From the NCBI GenBank assembly GCA_964371695.1, contig CAYJOG010000029.1, forward strand, positions 1 to 11,629: a stretch of 11,629 bases of DNA, written 5' to 3'. Positions 1 through 6,543 of this stretch are shown piece after piece (positions within the stretch are counted from its first letter, which is position 1; each line of letters starts with the position of its first letter). The notes under the pieces are model-generated. The model was not told where the DNA came from. It saw only the letters and a program-made list of their open reading frames with translations, and ran no database searches. Position numbers and translations under genes: made by a program. This stretch comes from CAYJOG01 sp964371695 [NCBI: uncultured bacterium]. GTDB lineage: Bacteria; CAYJOG01.

Positions 1-1581
1 CTCTATGCCCTTGGGCTGCTCTATATATTGGGCCTCATCAACTACGTAGACCGGGCGGCGGTCTCTGGCGTGGGCAGCCATCTCATCCGCGAATTCGGCC
101 TGAGCGACACGCTCTATGGCCTCATTCCGCTGAGCTTCATGCTGGTCTACAGTCTGGTGGCTTATCCTGCGGCGCGTTTCACCGAAACACGGGGCCGCAC
201 ACGGGTGATGGGCATCGGCGTGGGCATCTGGAGCGTGGCCACGCTTTTCACCGGCTGGGCCAAAACCATTCCCACGCTGTTTGTGAGCCGCGGGGTGCTG
301 GGCATTGGCGAGGCCAGTTACGCCGCCGCCAGCAGTCCCCTGGTGAGTGACTATTTCCCCAGCAAACACCGGGCCAAGGTGGTGAGCATCATCAACAGCG
401 CCGTGGGGCTTGGCTCTGCCGTGGGCCTGTTGATGGGGGCGCTGGTGGCCACCACCGTGGCCGAGAAAATGGTCTATTGCCACCAGAGCGGCCAGCCCAC
501 CACCCTCTGCATGATGGCCGCAAAAACCGGCGCAAAAGTGCTGAGCCAGGAGGAAGCCAACCGGGTGCTTCCCCCGTTGCCCAAGGCCAGCAAGTCTGCC
601 GAACATGCCTCTGAAGAACACGTGACCGAGACCGAAAAAAAGGCCGGTGTGGATGTGCTGGGCGAGTGGCGGCTGGTGTTCATGATTGTGGGTTTGCCGG
701 GGCTGGCGCTGGCCATCTTCAGCTTTTTTCTGAGAGAGCCTGCCCTGGGGTATTTCGACAAACTGGAGCAGGGGGTGCCGCTGGACACAAAAGCGGAAAA
801 GCGCCCCGCCCTGCTGCCCAACGAGATTGAAGAAACCGTAAAGGGCATGGGGCCGGTGGCGCGGTTTTTCCACAAACTTTTTCCCAAGTCAGAGTTTGTG
901 CTCATCAACAGCCGCCTGTTGCAGATTCCATCCGTGCGGGTGCTGTATCTCAACGGCATTCTCATCACCGGGGCCATGGGCACCATCGCCCACTACCTGC
1001 AACCCTATCTCACGCAGAACCTGGGCTTTGGCAGCAAGGAGTTCCAGATCATCGGTGGCAGCAGCATTGTGGGGGGGCTGTTTGGCCTCATTGCCAGCGG
1101 CATGCTCACCGACTGGCTCAACCGGCGGATACCGGCGGGCACCATGTGGGTGGTGGGCATCGGCTCGCTGCTGGGGGCGCCGGTGATTTTTGCGTTCATG
1201 AAGGGGGGCATCGCGCCCAGCGCCGCCACGGTGCCGATTTTTGCCTTGCTGGTGGCTGTGGCCAGCTTTTTTCTCATGGGCGTGGCGGGGCCAACGCAGT
1301 CGGCCTGTATTGACGTGGTGCCGCCCCACCTGCGCACCACCATGGCGGGGGCCTACATGTTCCTCATCCACATTTTTGGCGACGGCCCGCTGCCTTTTGT
1401 GGTGGGCGCGGTGAGCGATCAGATTGGCCGGGCCAACGCCCTGGCTGTTTTGTCGGGCCTGTGTTTCCTCAGCGGGGGTGTGGCGCTCACGGGCATCAAG
1501 CATTATTCCCGCGACAAACAAAAAGTGCTGGATGACCTGAAAGCGGAATACGCCACACTGAAGATGCAGACCAGCAGTTAG
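1..1581 (+). CDS. Spinster-like MFS transporter, 5' end missing
   Basis: Inner-membrane major facilitator superfamily permease. The frame is open from base 1, so the start lies left of the window and the TTG at 28 is an internal Leu codon. The first visible segment is TM1 with the motif INYVDRAAVSG, the Asn-Tyr-x-Asp-Arg signature typical of the spinster (Spns) branch. Further hydrophobic segments with Gly-rich MFS helices follow (RGVLGIGEA in TM4, GLGSAVGLLMGAL in TM5, LVFMIVGLPGLAL in TM6). A hydrophilic central loop lies at about 745-930 and a second six-helix half runs to about 1490. A charged loop of about 70 residues at 450-660 separates TM5 from TM6; by MFS topology it is periplasmic, and it carries two Cys codons (478-480 and 508-510). 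The 526 visible residues exceed the usual 400-450 because of these loops. The substrate cannot be read from sequence; family members carry sphingolipids, organic acids or aromatic compounds. The next gene, on the same strand, is a glutamine-synthetase-like ligase, but a 141-bp gap with hairpins separates them. Confidence 0.88.
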   Translation, partial: LYALGLLYILGLINYVDRAAVSGVGSHLIREFGLSDTLYGLIPLSFMLVYSLVAYPAARFTETRGRTRVMGIGVGIWSVATLFTGWAKTIPTLFVSRGVLGIGEASYAAASSPLVSDYFPSKHRAKVVSIINSAVGLGSAVGLLMGALVATTVAEKMVYCHQSGQPTTLCMMAAKTGAKVLSQEEANRVLPPLPKASKSAEHASEEHVTETEKKAGVDVLGEWRLVFMIVGLPGLALAIFSFFLREPALGYFDKLEQGVPLDTKAEKRPALLPNEIEETVKGMGPVARFFHKLFPKSEFVLINSRLLQIPSVRVLYLNGILITGAMGTIAHYLQPYLTQNLGFGSKEFQIIGGSSIVGGLFGLIASGMLTDWLNRRIPAGTMWVVGIGSLLGAPVIFAFMKGGIAPSAATVPIFALLVAVASFFLMGVAGPTQSACIDVVPPHLRTTMAGAYMFLIHIFGDGPLPFVVGAVSDQIGRANALAVLSGLCFLSGGVALTGIKHYSRDKQKVLDDLKAEYATLKMQTSS

Positions 1582-1590
1582 CGCATTTAA

Positions 1591-1660
1591 AAATATGAAG
1601 CAGGCGCGGTTTCCCCGCCGCGCTTGAACCCAACGGCGATGAGGACATCGCCGCGATGCA
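1591..1660. repeat. REP-like double hairpin between transporter and ligase
   Basis: Two adjacent hairpins. In the first, GCGCGG (1604-1609) pairs with CCGCGC (1618-1623), with wobble pairs at both ends of the stem. In the second, CGGCGATG (1634-1641) pairs perfectly with CATCGCCG (1646-1653) around the loop AGGA. The first aligns base for base with the element at 6457-6483: TTTAAA leader, GAAGCAG head against GGAGTAG, then GGCGCGG and TTCCCC. The second, read on the minus strand, has the same GCGATG-TCCT core as the other copies. Neither hairpin is followed by a T tract, so it is better read as a REP pair than as a plain intrinsic terminator, although it may slow readthrough from the transporter. 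It occupies the in-frame extension upstream of the ligase and so argues against a start before 1723. Confidence 0.72.
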
Positions 1661-1710
1661 AAGTTCACCAACATCTTGAAATCCCTCTGAATTTTTCCTT
1701 CGGCAATTGC

Positions 1711-1716
1711 AAGGAG
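1711..1716 (+). promoter_or_regulatory. Ribosome binding site fixing the ligase start
   Basis: AAGGAG lies six bases before the ATG at 1723. It is the only strong Shine-Dalgarno in the region. It selects this ATG over the in-frame upstream codons from 1624, whose translation would run through the REP hairpins. Confidence 0.85.
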
Positions 1717-1722
1717 CACCCC

Positions 1723-3132
1723 ATGGCCACACCCACACCCAAAACCAATTCCCTCAACAAGGCGCCTGCCTCGGCGCAGGAGGTGCTCAACCAGCTCAAA
1801 AAACACAACGTGCGGCGCGTGAAGGTGGCCGGGTTTGACATAGACGGCGTGCTGCGGGGCAAGTATCTGGCCTTCAACAAGTTCGAGGGCGCGCTCACCG
1901 ATGGTTTTGGTTTTTGCGACGTGGTGTATGGCTGGGACTGCGGCGACGTGCTTTATGACAACACTCAGTACACCGGCTGGCACACGGGTTACCCCGACAT
2001 GCCCTGCGTGATTGACCCGGCCTCCATGCGGCTGATTCCGTGGGAGGAAGGCACCGCGTTTTTTCTGTTCGACTTCTTGAAAAAAGACAACACACCGGCG
2101 TTGTTCAGCCCGCGCCAAGCGCTCAAGTGGGTGGTGTCCCGCGCTGAGGCCATGGGGTTTTCGCCACGGGTGGCAGCGGAATACGAGTTTTTCTTTTTCA
2201 AGGAAACCCCCGGCAGTCTGGCCGAAAAAGGTTACCGGGCCGACACCTTTACCCCCCTCACCCCCCAGATGATGGGTTACAGCGTGCTCAGGGCCAGTCA
2301 GTGTCAGGACCTTGTGCTGGCGATCTGGGACGAACTGCCGCGTTTTGGCATCGAACTGGAAGGTTTCCACACCGAAACCGGCCCCGGTGTGTATGAAGCG
2401 GCCATTCGTTATGGCCTGCCGGTGGAATCTGCCGATCAGGCGGCGCTGTTCAAGACAGCGGTCAAAGAGGTGGCCCACCGCTTTGGCGTGCTGCCCACGT
2501 TCATGTCGAAATGGAACAAGAACCTGCCCGGTTCCAGCGGCCATCTGCACCAGAGCCTGTGGGACAAAAAAGGAACCAAAAACCTCTTCCACGATCCCAA
2601 AGACCCCGATGGCATGAGCAAAATCATGCGCCATTACATTGCCGGGCAAATGGAATTTATGCGCGCCCTGAGCGCGTTCACCAACCCCACCATCAACAGC
2701 TACAAACGCACGGTGCCCGGCACCTGGGCGCCCGACAGCGTGAGTTGGGGTTTTGACAACCGCACCTGCACGCTACGGGTCATCCGCGCGCCGGGGCCGA
2801 AATCCACGCGGGTGGAATATCGCCTCACGGGGGGCGACATCAACCCTCACCTCGCCCTGGCCGCCACCATCGCCGCCGGGCTTTATGGCATCACCCACGA
2901 ACTGCCCCTGGCCGAACCGGTGAGCGGCAATGCTTATTCCCACACGCCGCGCATTCCGCTGCCCCGCAGCCTGGAAAGCGCCGTGGACACCGCCCGCGCC
3001 GAGCAGCGCCTGAAGGAAATTTTGCCCGAAGAACTGGTGGAACATTTTCTGGCCACCCGCGAGTGGGAAGTGCGGCAATATCAGGACGTGGTGACGGACT
3101 GGGAAATCGCTCGATATTTTGAGGTGATCTGA
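1723..3132 (+). CDS. Glutamine synthetase family protein (gamma-glutamyl ligase type)
   Basis: Cytoplasmic ATP-dependent ligase of 469 residues that should join the gamma-carboxyl of glutamate to ammonia or an amine. The N-terminal beta-grasp (about 31-125) has the shortened GFDIDGVLRGKYLA motif of GS-like proteins. The catalytic domain keeps the metal and substrate ligands: E153 and E155 in AAEYEF, E218 and E225 in HTETGPGVYEA, H274 in SGHLHQS, R329 in NSYKRTVPG, R347 in DNRTCT, and E365/R367 in VEYRLTGGDINPHLA. The adenylylation motif NLYDLP of classical GlnA is absent; the matching C-terminal part reads AYSHTPRIPLP. That pattern fits the PuuA/GlnA3-like, FluG-like group (gamma-glutamylpolyamine or other amine ligases, or uncharacterised members) rather than the main nitrogen-assimilation enzyme. 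The transporter upstream could supply the substrate, but no puuBCD-type partner is present. Family assignment is firm; substrate is not. Confidence 0.9.
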   Translation: MATPTPKTNSLNKAPASAQEVLNQLKKHNVRRVKVAGFDIDGVLRGKYLAFNKFEGALTDGFGFCDVVYGWDCGDVLYDNTQYTGWHTGYPDMPCVIDPASMRLIPWEEGTAFFLFDFLKKDNTPALFSPRQALKWVVSRAEAMGFSPRVAAEYEFFFFKETPGSLAEKGYRADTFTPLTPQMMGYSVLRASQCQDLVLAIWDELPRFGIELEGFHTETGPGVYEAAIRYGLPVESADQAALFKTAVKEVAHRFGVLPTFMSKWNKNLPGSSGHLHQSLWDKKGTKNLFHDPKDPDGMSKIMRHYIAGQMEFMRALSAFTNPTINSYKRTVPGTWAPDSVSWGFDNRTCTLRVIRAPGPKSTRVEYRLTGGDINPHLALAATIAAGLYGITHELPLAEPVSGNAYSHTPRIPLPRSLESAVDTARAEQRLKEILPEELVEHFLATREWEVRQYQDVVTDWEIARYFEVI

Positions 3133-3135
3133 GGC

Positions 3136-3237
3136 GGGGGGGGGGGCCCCCCCCCCCAACCACCCAAAAAATTTAAAACCCCAAATTTTTTTTCCAGGGC
3201 CCCCCCAATTTTTCGGGGGGGGGGGGCCCCCCCCCCC
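3136..3237. repeat. Paired G/C homopolymer palindromes and A/T runs
   Basis: Just after the ligase stop codon lies G11 followed by C11 (3136-3157), a perfect self-complementary block. A second block, G12 followed by C11, is at 3215-3237. Between them almost every base sits in a run: AAAAAATTT (3166-3174) is mirrored by AAATTTTTT (3183-3191) across an eight-base loop, and G3C7 lies at 3197-3206. The patch is unlike anything else in the window. It could be a genuine unstable low-complexity element, a very strong hairpin acting as a terminator, or an assembly or base-calling artefact. Confidence 0.8.
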
Positions 3238-3240
3238 GCC

Positions 3241-3269
3241 AAAAAAGCCAAGCCTTTTCCTGCTTTTTT
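3241..3269. terminator. Possible bidirectional terminator between ligase and RAYT
   Basis: AAAAAAGC (3241-3248) and GCTTTTTT (3262-3269) form a perfect 8-bp inverted repeat with a 13-base loop, between two convergent genes and touching the RAYT stop codon. The stem is mostly A-T, so it is weak, but it ends in a T run on both strands. Inferred only. Confidence 0.35.
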
Positions 3270-3775
3270 CACCCGCAGTCGGACAGCCCTTTGGCCCAGA
3301 CCCAAGGATAATCAGGCCAGTCTGGCCAGCGCTTTAATGGATTGTTCAAAATATATTGGGCTTTTTTAAAATACTCCGTGTCGTTGCGGATGACACGATC
3401 AAAATATTCGTCTTGCCAGAACGGACTCTTTCTCCCGAAAGCATTCACCAGTTTATGGGCGGTGTAGGACTTCCATGCCTGGATCAATTTTTCCAGCGGC
3501 CACTCATCAAAGGTTTTCACCAGAACATGCACATGATCGTCCATGATGACCCAAGCATGAAGTTCATAACGTTGTCCATTGAAATGAGTCAATGCGTTCT
3601 GAACAAGCGATCGTTCTTCTGGAGCAATTTTTGGCTGTTGGGGATGAAGTCTCCATGTGAGGGAATAGGTTGCTCCGTCATAAGTGACGTGGGGGAGTCT
3701 TCTTCGTCGGATTTGGACCCGGGAAGGAGGCTTAAGGTTTTTGTCTGAAGGCGGAACCCCACCTTGGCTATCCAT
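3269..3775 (-). CDS. REP-associated tyrosine transposase (RAYT, Y1/HUH family)
   Basis: Single-strand DNA transposase of the IS200-like Y1 superfamily, 168 residues. RAYTs are thought to nick and mobilise REP hairpins and are usually single-copy domesticated genes. The sequence shows the start region RIRRRR-like patch at 21-26 with LPHVTYDGATYSLTWRLH, the HUH metal motif MDDHVHVLV (His81, His83), the conserved WKSYTAHKL helix (101-109), SPFWQDEYFDRVIRN (117-131), and the likely catalytic Tyr141 in QYILNNPLK. The ATG at 3775 has no good Shine-Dalgarno; no better start precedes the conserved region. Base composition is visibly richer in A/T than the neighbours, which suggests a separate history. 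Neither a TnpB partner nor IS200 ends is seen. Directly upstream of its 5' end is a tandem array of REP heads (3803-3886), the arrangement expected for a RAYT and its cognate repeat. Confidence 0.88.
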   Translation of the reverse strand: MDSQGGVPPSDKNLKPPSRVQIRRRRLPHVTYDGATYSLTWRLHPQQPKIAPEERSLVQNALTHFNGQRYELHAWVIMDDHVHVLVKTFDEWPLEKLIQAWKSYTAHKLVNAFGRKSPFWQDEYFDRVIRNDTEYFKKAQYILNNPLKRWPDWPDYPWVWAKGLSDCG

Positions 3776-3802
3776 TGGGAAGAAAGAATTTTACATTTTT
3801 GT

Positions 3803-3886
3803 GGCGGGCGAGGACGCCCGCCCCACTAAAGGACACCCGCCCCACTAAAGGACACTCGCCCCACTAAAGAAAGCCCGCCCACTCTG
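3803..3886 (-). repeat. Tandem REP-head array with terminal hairpin next to the RAYT
   Basis: Three 19-bp direct repeats, AGGACGCCCGCCCCACTAA and close variants, fill 3811-3829, 3830-3848 and 3849-3867. A degenerate fourth runs to about 3886. Only the copy nearest the RAYT is completed into a hairpin: GGCGGGCG (3803-3810) pairs with CGCCCGCC (3815-3822) around AGGA. Read in the RAYT direction, each unit is TTTAGTGGGGCGGGYGTCC, and the last one is followed by the complementary arm. This looks like several REP heads followed by one full REP. Confidence 0.78.
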
Positions 3887-3911
3887 AAACACCCCCGGTT
3901 CAAACACCCCC

Positions 3912-3917
3912 TACAAT
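3912..3917 (+). promoter_or_regulatory. Candidate -10 box for a leaderless transcript of nnr
   Basis: TACAAT (5 of 6 to the sigma-70 consensus) ends six bases before the GTG at 3924, which would place the transcription start on or next to the start codon. No Shine-Dalgarno and no clear -35 hexamer is visible. The HAD gene start at 10893 has a weaker TACCCT at exactly the same distance. Confidence 0.4.
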
Positions 3918-3923
3918 CCTTTC

Positions 3924-5501
3924 GTGCTCAATATCCTCACGCCCCAGGCCACCCGCGAAATGGACCGGCAATGCGAACCCCGCACCGGTTTGCCCAGCCT
4001 CATCCTGATGGAAAACGCCGCCACGGCCGTGGCGCGGGCCGCTCGCGAGATGGCCCAGGGCAGGCCCATCTGGGTGGTGTGCGGCGCGGGCAACAACGGT
4101 GGTGATGGATGGGCCGCCGCCCGGCGCTTGTGGGGCTGGGGGCTGAACGTGAATCTATGGGCGCTGAAAAATCCGGCACAGCTCAAGGGCGACGCCGCCG
4201 TCATGGCCAGGGCCGCCCTGGGGGCCGGTGTGCCGGTGCATCAAAAAAACACGCCCCCCCGCCTCACCGGCCCAACCCTGCTGGTTGACGCCGTGTTTGG
4301 CACCGGCCTGAGGGACAAACCCACCGGCCCCCTGGCCGCCGCTGTGGCCTGGCTGGCTCGTCAGGCGGCGGCGGGGCATCCGCTGCTGGCGGTGGATGTG
4401 CCGAGCGGCCTCTGTGGCCTCACCGGAAAAACCTTGGCCTCTAAAGTGCCCGTGGCCACGCAAACCCTCACCTTTGGGTTTCTCAAAACCGGTCTGCTGA
4501 GCGGCCAGGGGCCAGCCCACACCGGCGAGATGTGTGTGGTGGAGATTGGTTATCCCCCCGCGCTTGCGCCCGCTCCGGCGGCGCTGATGCCCCAGTGGGC
4601 CGACATCGCCAGCCTGCTGCCCCAGCGCACTGCCACCGCCCACAAACGCCAGACCGGCACGGTGCTGGTGATCGGCGGCAGCGGACAATATCCGGGTGCG
4701 CCGCTGCTGTGCGCCAGCGCGGCCATGGCGGCCGGTGTGGGGCTGGTGACGCTGGCGGTTCCCCAGGCGGCCCACGCCCTGGTGGCACAACAGTGCCGCG
4801 AAGTGATTCCCGTGGCCCTGCCGGAGACAGAGAAGGGCACCTTTGGCGCGGCGGCTTTGCCGGGGCTGCTGGAACTGGCCCGGCGGCACGACGCCGTGGC
4901 CCTTGGTCCGGGCCTTGACCGGCACCCTGAAACCACGGCTCTGGTGACCGCCCTGTTGAAGGGCCTCAAGACCCCCATGGTGGTGGACGCCGACGCCCTG
5001 AACGCCCTGGCCGAAGCGGCTCAGAAGGGGCCGGTGGACTTGCCCCAAAATGCCGTGTTCACGCCCCACCATGGCGAGTGGCAACGCCTGAGCCTGGCGC
5101 TCATGGGCCAGCCGGTGAAACCCCTGGCGGCGGAACTGAGTGCCTTCACACAGGCGCACGGGGGCGCGTGGCTTATCAAGCAGCCCCGCACGCTGGTGGC
5201 GCAGGGGGGGCGGGTGTGGTTCAACCCCACCGGCTCACCGGCGCTGGCCACAGCGGGTTCGGGCGACGTGTTGTGTGGCGTGATTGCAGCGCTGCTGAGC
5301 CGAGGCCTGCCACCGGCCCAGGCCGCCATGGCTGGGGCCTTCTGGCACGGCCTGACAGGCAATCTGCTGAGCGAATCGGGACTGGGCGAAAACGCCACCG
5401 CCAGCCAGTTGTCGCCCCTGCTGGCGCAGTCCCGTCAGCGGATTATTGAATCTGCGGTAAAGCTGGATGCGCCGTTGCCAGCGGTGGATTTTATGGACTG
5501 A
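3924..5501 (+). CDS. nnr: Bifunctional NAD(P)H-hydrate epimerase / ADP-dependent dehydratase
   Basis: Metabolite repair enzyme of 525 residues that restores damaged NADH and NADPH. The N-terminal half (about 1-215, YjeF_N) epimerises R-NAD(P)HX to the S form. The C-terminal half (about 225-510, ribokinase-like) dehydrates S-NAD(P)HX with ADP. Visible epimerase motifs are VCGAGNNGGDG (52-62), LVDAVFGTGL (120-129) and AVDVPSGL (156-163). Dehydratase motifs are TGTVLVIGGSGQYPGAP (244-260), ALGPGL (326-331), VVDADALN (353-360), TPHHGEW (380-386) and AGSGDVLCG (444-452) with the catalytic Asp448. Length and domain order match the fused bacterial Nnr. The GTG at 3924 is chosen because MLNILTPQATREMD aligns with the normal N-terminus; no ribosome binding site precedes it. 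The gene ends 44 bp before the next, so the two may be co-transcribed. Confidence 0.95.
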   Translation: MLNILTPQATREMDRQCEPRTGLPSLILMENAATAVARAAREMAQGRPIWVVCGAGNNGGDGWAAARRLWGWGLNVNLWALKNPAQLKGDAAVMARAALGAGVPVHQKNTPPRLTGPTLLVDAVFGTGLRDKPTGPLAAAVAWLARQAAAGHPLLAVDVPSGLCGLTGKTLASKVPVATQTLTFGFLKTGLLSGQGPAHTGEMCVVEIGYPPALAPAPAALMPQWADIASLLPQRTATAHKRQTGTVLVIGGSGQYPGAPLLCASAAMAAGVGLVTLAVPQAAHALVAQQCREVIPVALPETEKGTFGAAALPGLLELARRHDAVALGPGLDRHPETTALVTALLKGLKTPMVVDADALNALAEAAQKGPVDLPQNAVFTPHHGEWQRLSLALMGQPVKPLAAELSAFTQAHGGAWLIKQPRTLVAQGGRVWFNPTGSPALATAGSGDVLCGVIAALLSRGLPPAQAAMAGAFWHGLTGNLLSESGLGENATASQLSPLLAQSRQRIIESAVKLDAPLPAVDFMD

Positions 5502-5545
5502 CCCCTCTTGTTTTTCGCCGCCTCTGCCGCCAAGGTGAATCGGCC

Positions 5546-6433
5546 ATGTCCGGCACGCCTTCTCACACGCCCCAGCAGGAACAGTGGGCTTTCATCACCC
5601 ACTGGCTCAAGATGCTGGCCATCTGGACGTTGCTGGGCCACGCAGTTTTGGGGCTGGTGCTGGTGGTGGGGGTGGTGCTGGTCAATCGCCTGCCCGGTTT
5701 GTTTTACAGCGCTTCGCCCCGGTTCTTCCCCGCCGGAAACGCCAGCCGCGTGATCACCCAACTGGCTCCCCGCTGGGGCCTGGTCAAGACCACCCCCGGC
5801 GCGCCAACGTCGCTCAAAAACCGCCTGACCGAAAAAGAGCTGAACCGCCTGCTCAGCGCCTGGGCCGACGAGGCCATGAGCGGTGTGCTGAGGGTGGGCG
5901 TCTCCCCCAGCCCCCTGTGGCAGCACCGGCCCACGGGCCTGCCGCAAAAAATCGGCTGGCTCGCCCCTTTTGACAAACGCGACACCCGCACGGCCCTGCT
6001 CAGGGCCTTTCAGCAGGCGGGCCTGGGTGAGGAACGCCCGGCGGATTGCCAGCGCCTGAAACAGTCGGCTAACCTGCTTTCGCACACCGCGCAGGAAGAC
6101 GCTGCTGCGACCTATTCCTGGTGGTGGCACAACGGCGCCGGCAAGGAGCTGGCCGCCGTGGTGCTGGAAGAAGGCAACCGCCTTTGCCGCCTGCTCAAAA
6201 AACACATGGCAGCAGAGCGCCTGACCCTGCTGGCAAACCACGCCGCCGGGCAAACCTGCCCGGCGCTCATCGCCGGTTGGCCCCAGGACCATCCGCAGGA
6301 AAAAGACCTGCTGCAGGACCCCTTCGGCGGCCGGTTCCGCTGCCAGGGAGACCACTTGCTTTATGGTCTTGGCCCCAACCAGAAAGACAATCAGGCCCAC
6401 CCCCGCAAAGATCAGCGGGCTGTGTTGCCGTAG
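5546..6433 (+). CDS. Unrecognised membrane-anchored protein with DPF/LGPN C-terminal motif
   Basis: Protein of 295 residues that I cannot name. A Shine-Dalgarno-like AAGGTGA (5532-5538) precedes the ATG by seven bases. Residues 21-46 form one hydrophobic helix (LKMLAIWTLL followed by a Val/Leu-rich stretch), so the rest is probably periplasmic or a cytosolic domain tethered to the membrane. The middle is helical, with Lys/Glu/Leu-rich segments (91-115, 146-180 and 200-235), Trp-rich SWWW at 191-194, and Cys at 168, 213, 238 and 266. The C-terminus has DPFGGRFR (258-265) then LLYGLGPN (271-278) and KDN. This resembles the DPW/DPFxG...YSLGPDGxxD ending of type II secretion pseudopilins and of many uncharacterised secreted proteins; it may be a convergent structural motif. 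The stop codon TAG forms the first three bases of a repeat shared with 11583, so the present C-terminus may have been set by repeat insertion. Confidence 0.75.
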   Translation: MSGTPSHTPQQEQWAFITHWLKMLAIWTLLGHAVLGLVLVVGVVLVNRLPGLFYSASPRFFPAGNASRVITQLAPRWGLVKTTPGAPTSLKNRLTEKELNRLLSAWADEAMSGVLRVGVSPSPLWQHRPTGLPQKIGWLAPFDKRDTRTALLRAFQQAGLGEERPADCQRLKQSANLLSHTAQEDAAATYSWWWHNGAGKELAAVVLEEGNRLCRLLKKHMAAERLTLLANHAAGQTCPALIAGWPQDHPQEKDLLQDPFGGRFRCQGDHLLYGLGPNQKDNQAHPRKDQRAVLP

Positions 6434-6516
6434 TGGTTCGTTCGCTTTAAATCAAGGAGTAGGTGCGGTGTCCCCACCGCACCAATACAGCAGCGATGGG
6501 AACATCGCTGCTACTC
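6431..6516. repeat. Inverted REP pair (BIME-like) between convergent genes
   Basis: Two perfect hairpins. GGTGCGGTG (6462-6470) pairs with CACCGCACC (6475-6483) around TCCC. AGCAGCGATG (6489-6498) pairs with CATCGCTGCT (6503-6512) around GGAA. GAGTAG (6457-6462) and CTACTC (6511-6516) flank the pair as an outer inverted repeat, so each hairpin carries GAGTAG at its outer 5' end, the classical head arrangement of REPs in inverted pairs. The left flank, TAGTGGTTCGT (6431-6441), recurs at 11583. Lying between two convergent stop codons (6433 and 6544), it could also protect or terminate both transcripts. Confidence 0.85.
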
Positions 6517-6543
6517 ATTTCAAATCGGATGATCCAGTAGTGC

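Noticed and set aside
1624-1722. N-terminal extension of the ligase by 33 codons
   Set aside because: It would begin with TTG inside a REP hairpin and translate repeat DNA; AAGGAG at 1711 clearly serves the ATG at 1723.
889-2649. Long open frame of 586 codons on the minus strand
   Set aside because: It lies antisense to the transporter and the ligase, whose motifs are unmistakable. The His/Arg/Gln-rich translation has no family features and is the mirror of high G/C third positions.
1723-3132. Main nitrogen-assimilation glutamine synthetase GlnA
   Set aside because: The NLYDLP adenylylation motif is missing and no ntrBC or glnB gene is adjacent; the motif set fits the GS-like ligase group.
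3269-3775. Complete IS200/IS605 insertion sequence
   Set aside because: No TnpB gene and no subterminal hairpins bounding the gene on both sides; the extended WKSY and SPFWQDEYFDRVIR motifs fit the RAYT branch.
3811-3886. CRISPR array
   Set aside because: The 19-bp units are directly adjacent, with no spacers between them; no cas gene is present. They are REP heads.
4155-5159. Open frame of 334 codons on the minus strand inside nnr
   Set aside because: Antisense to both Nnr domains; Gly/Gln/His-rich composition without domain features.
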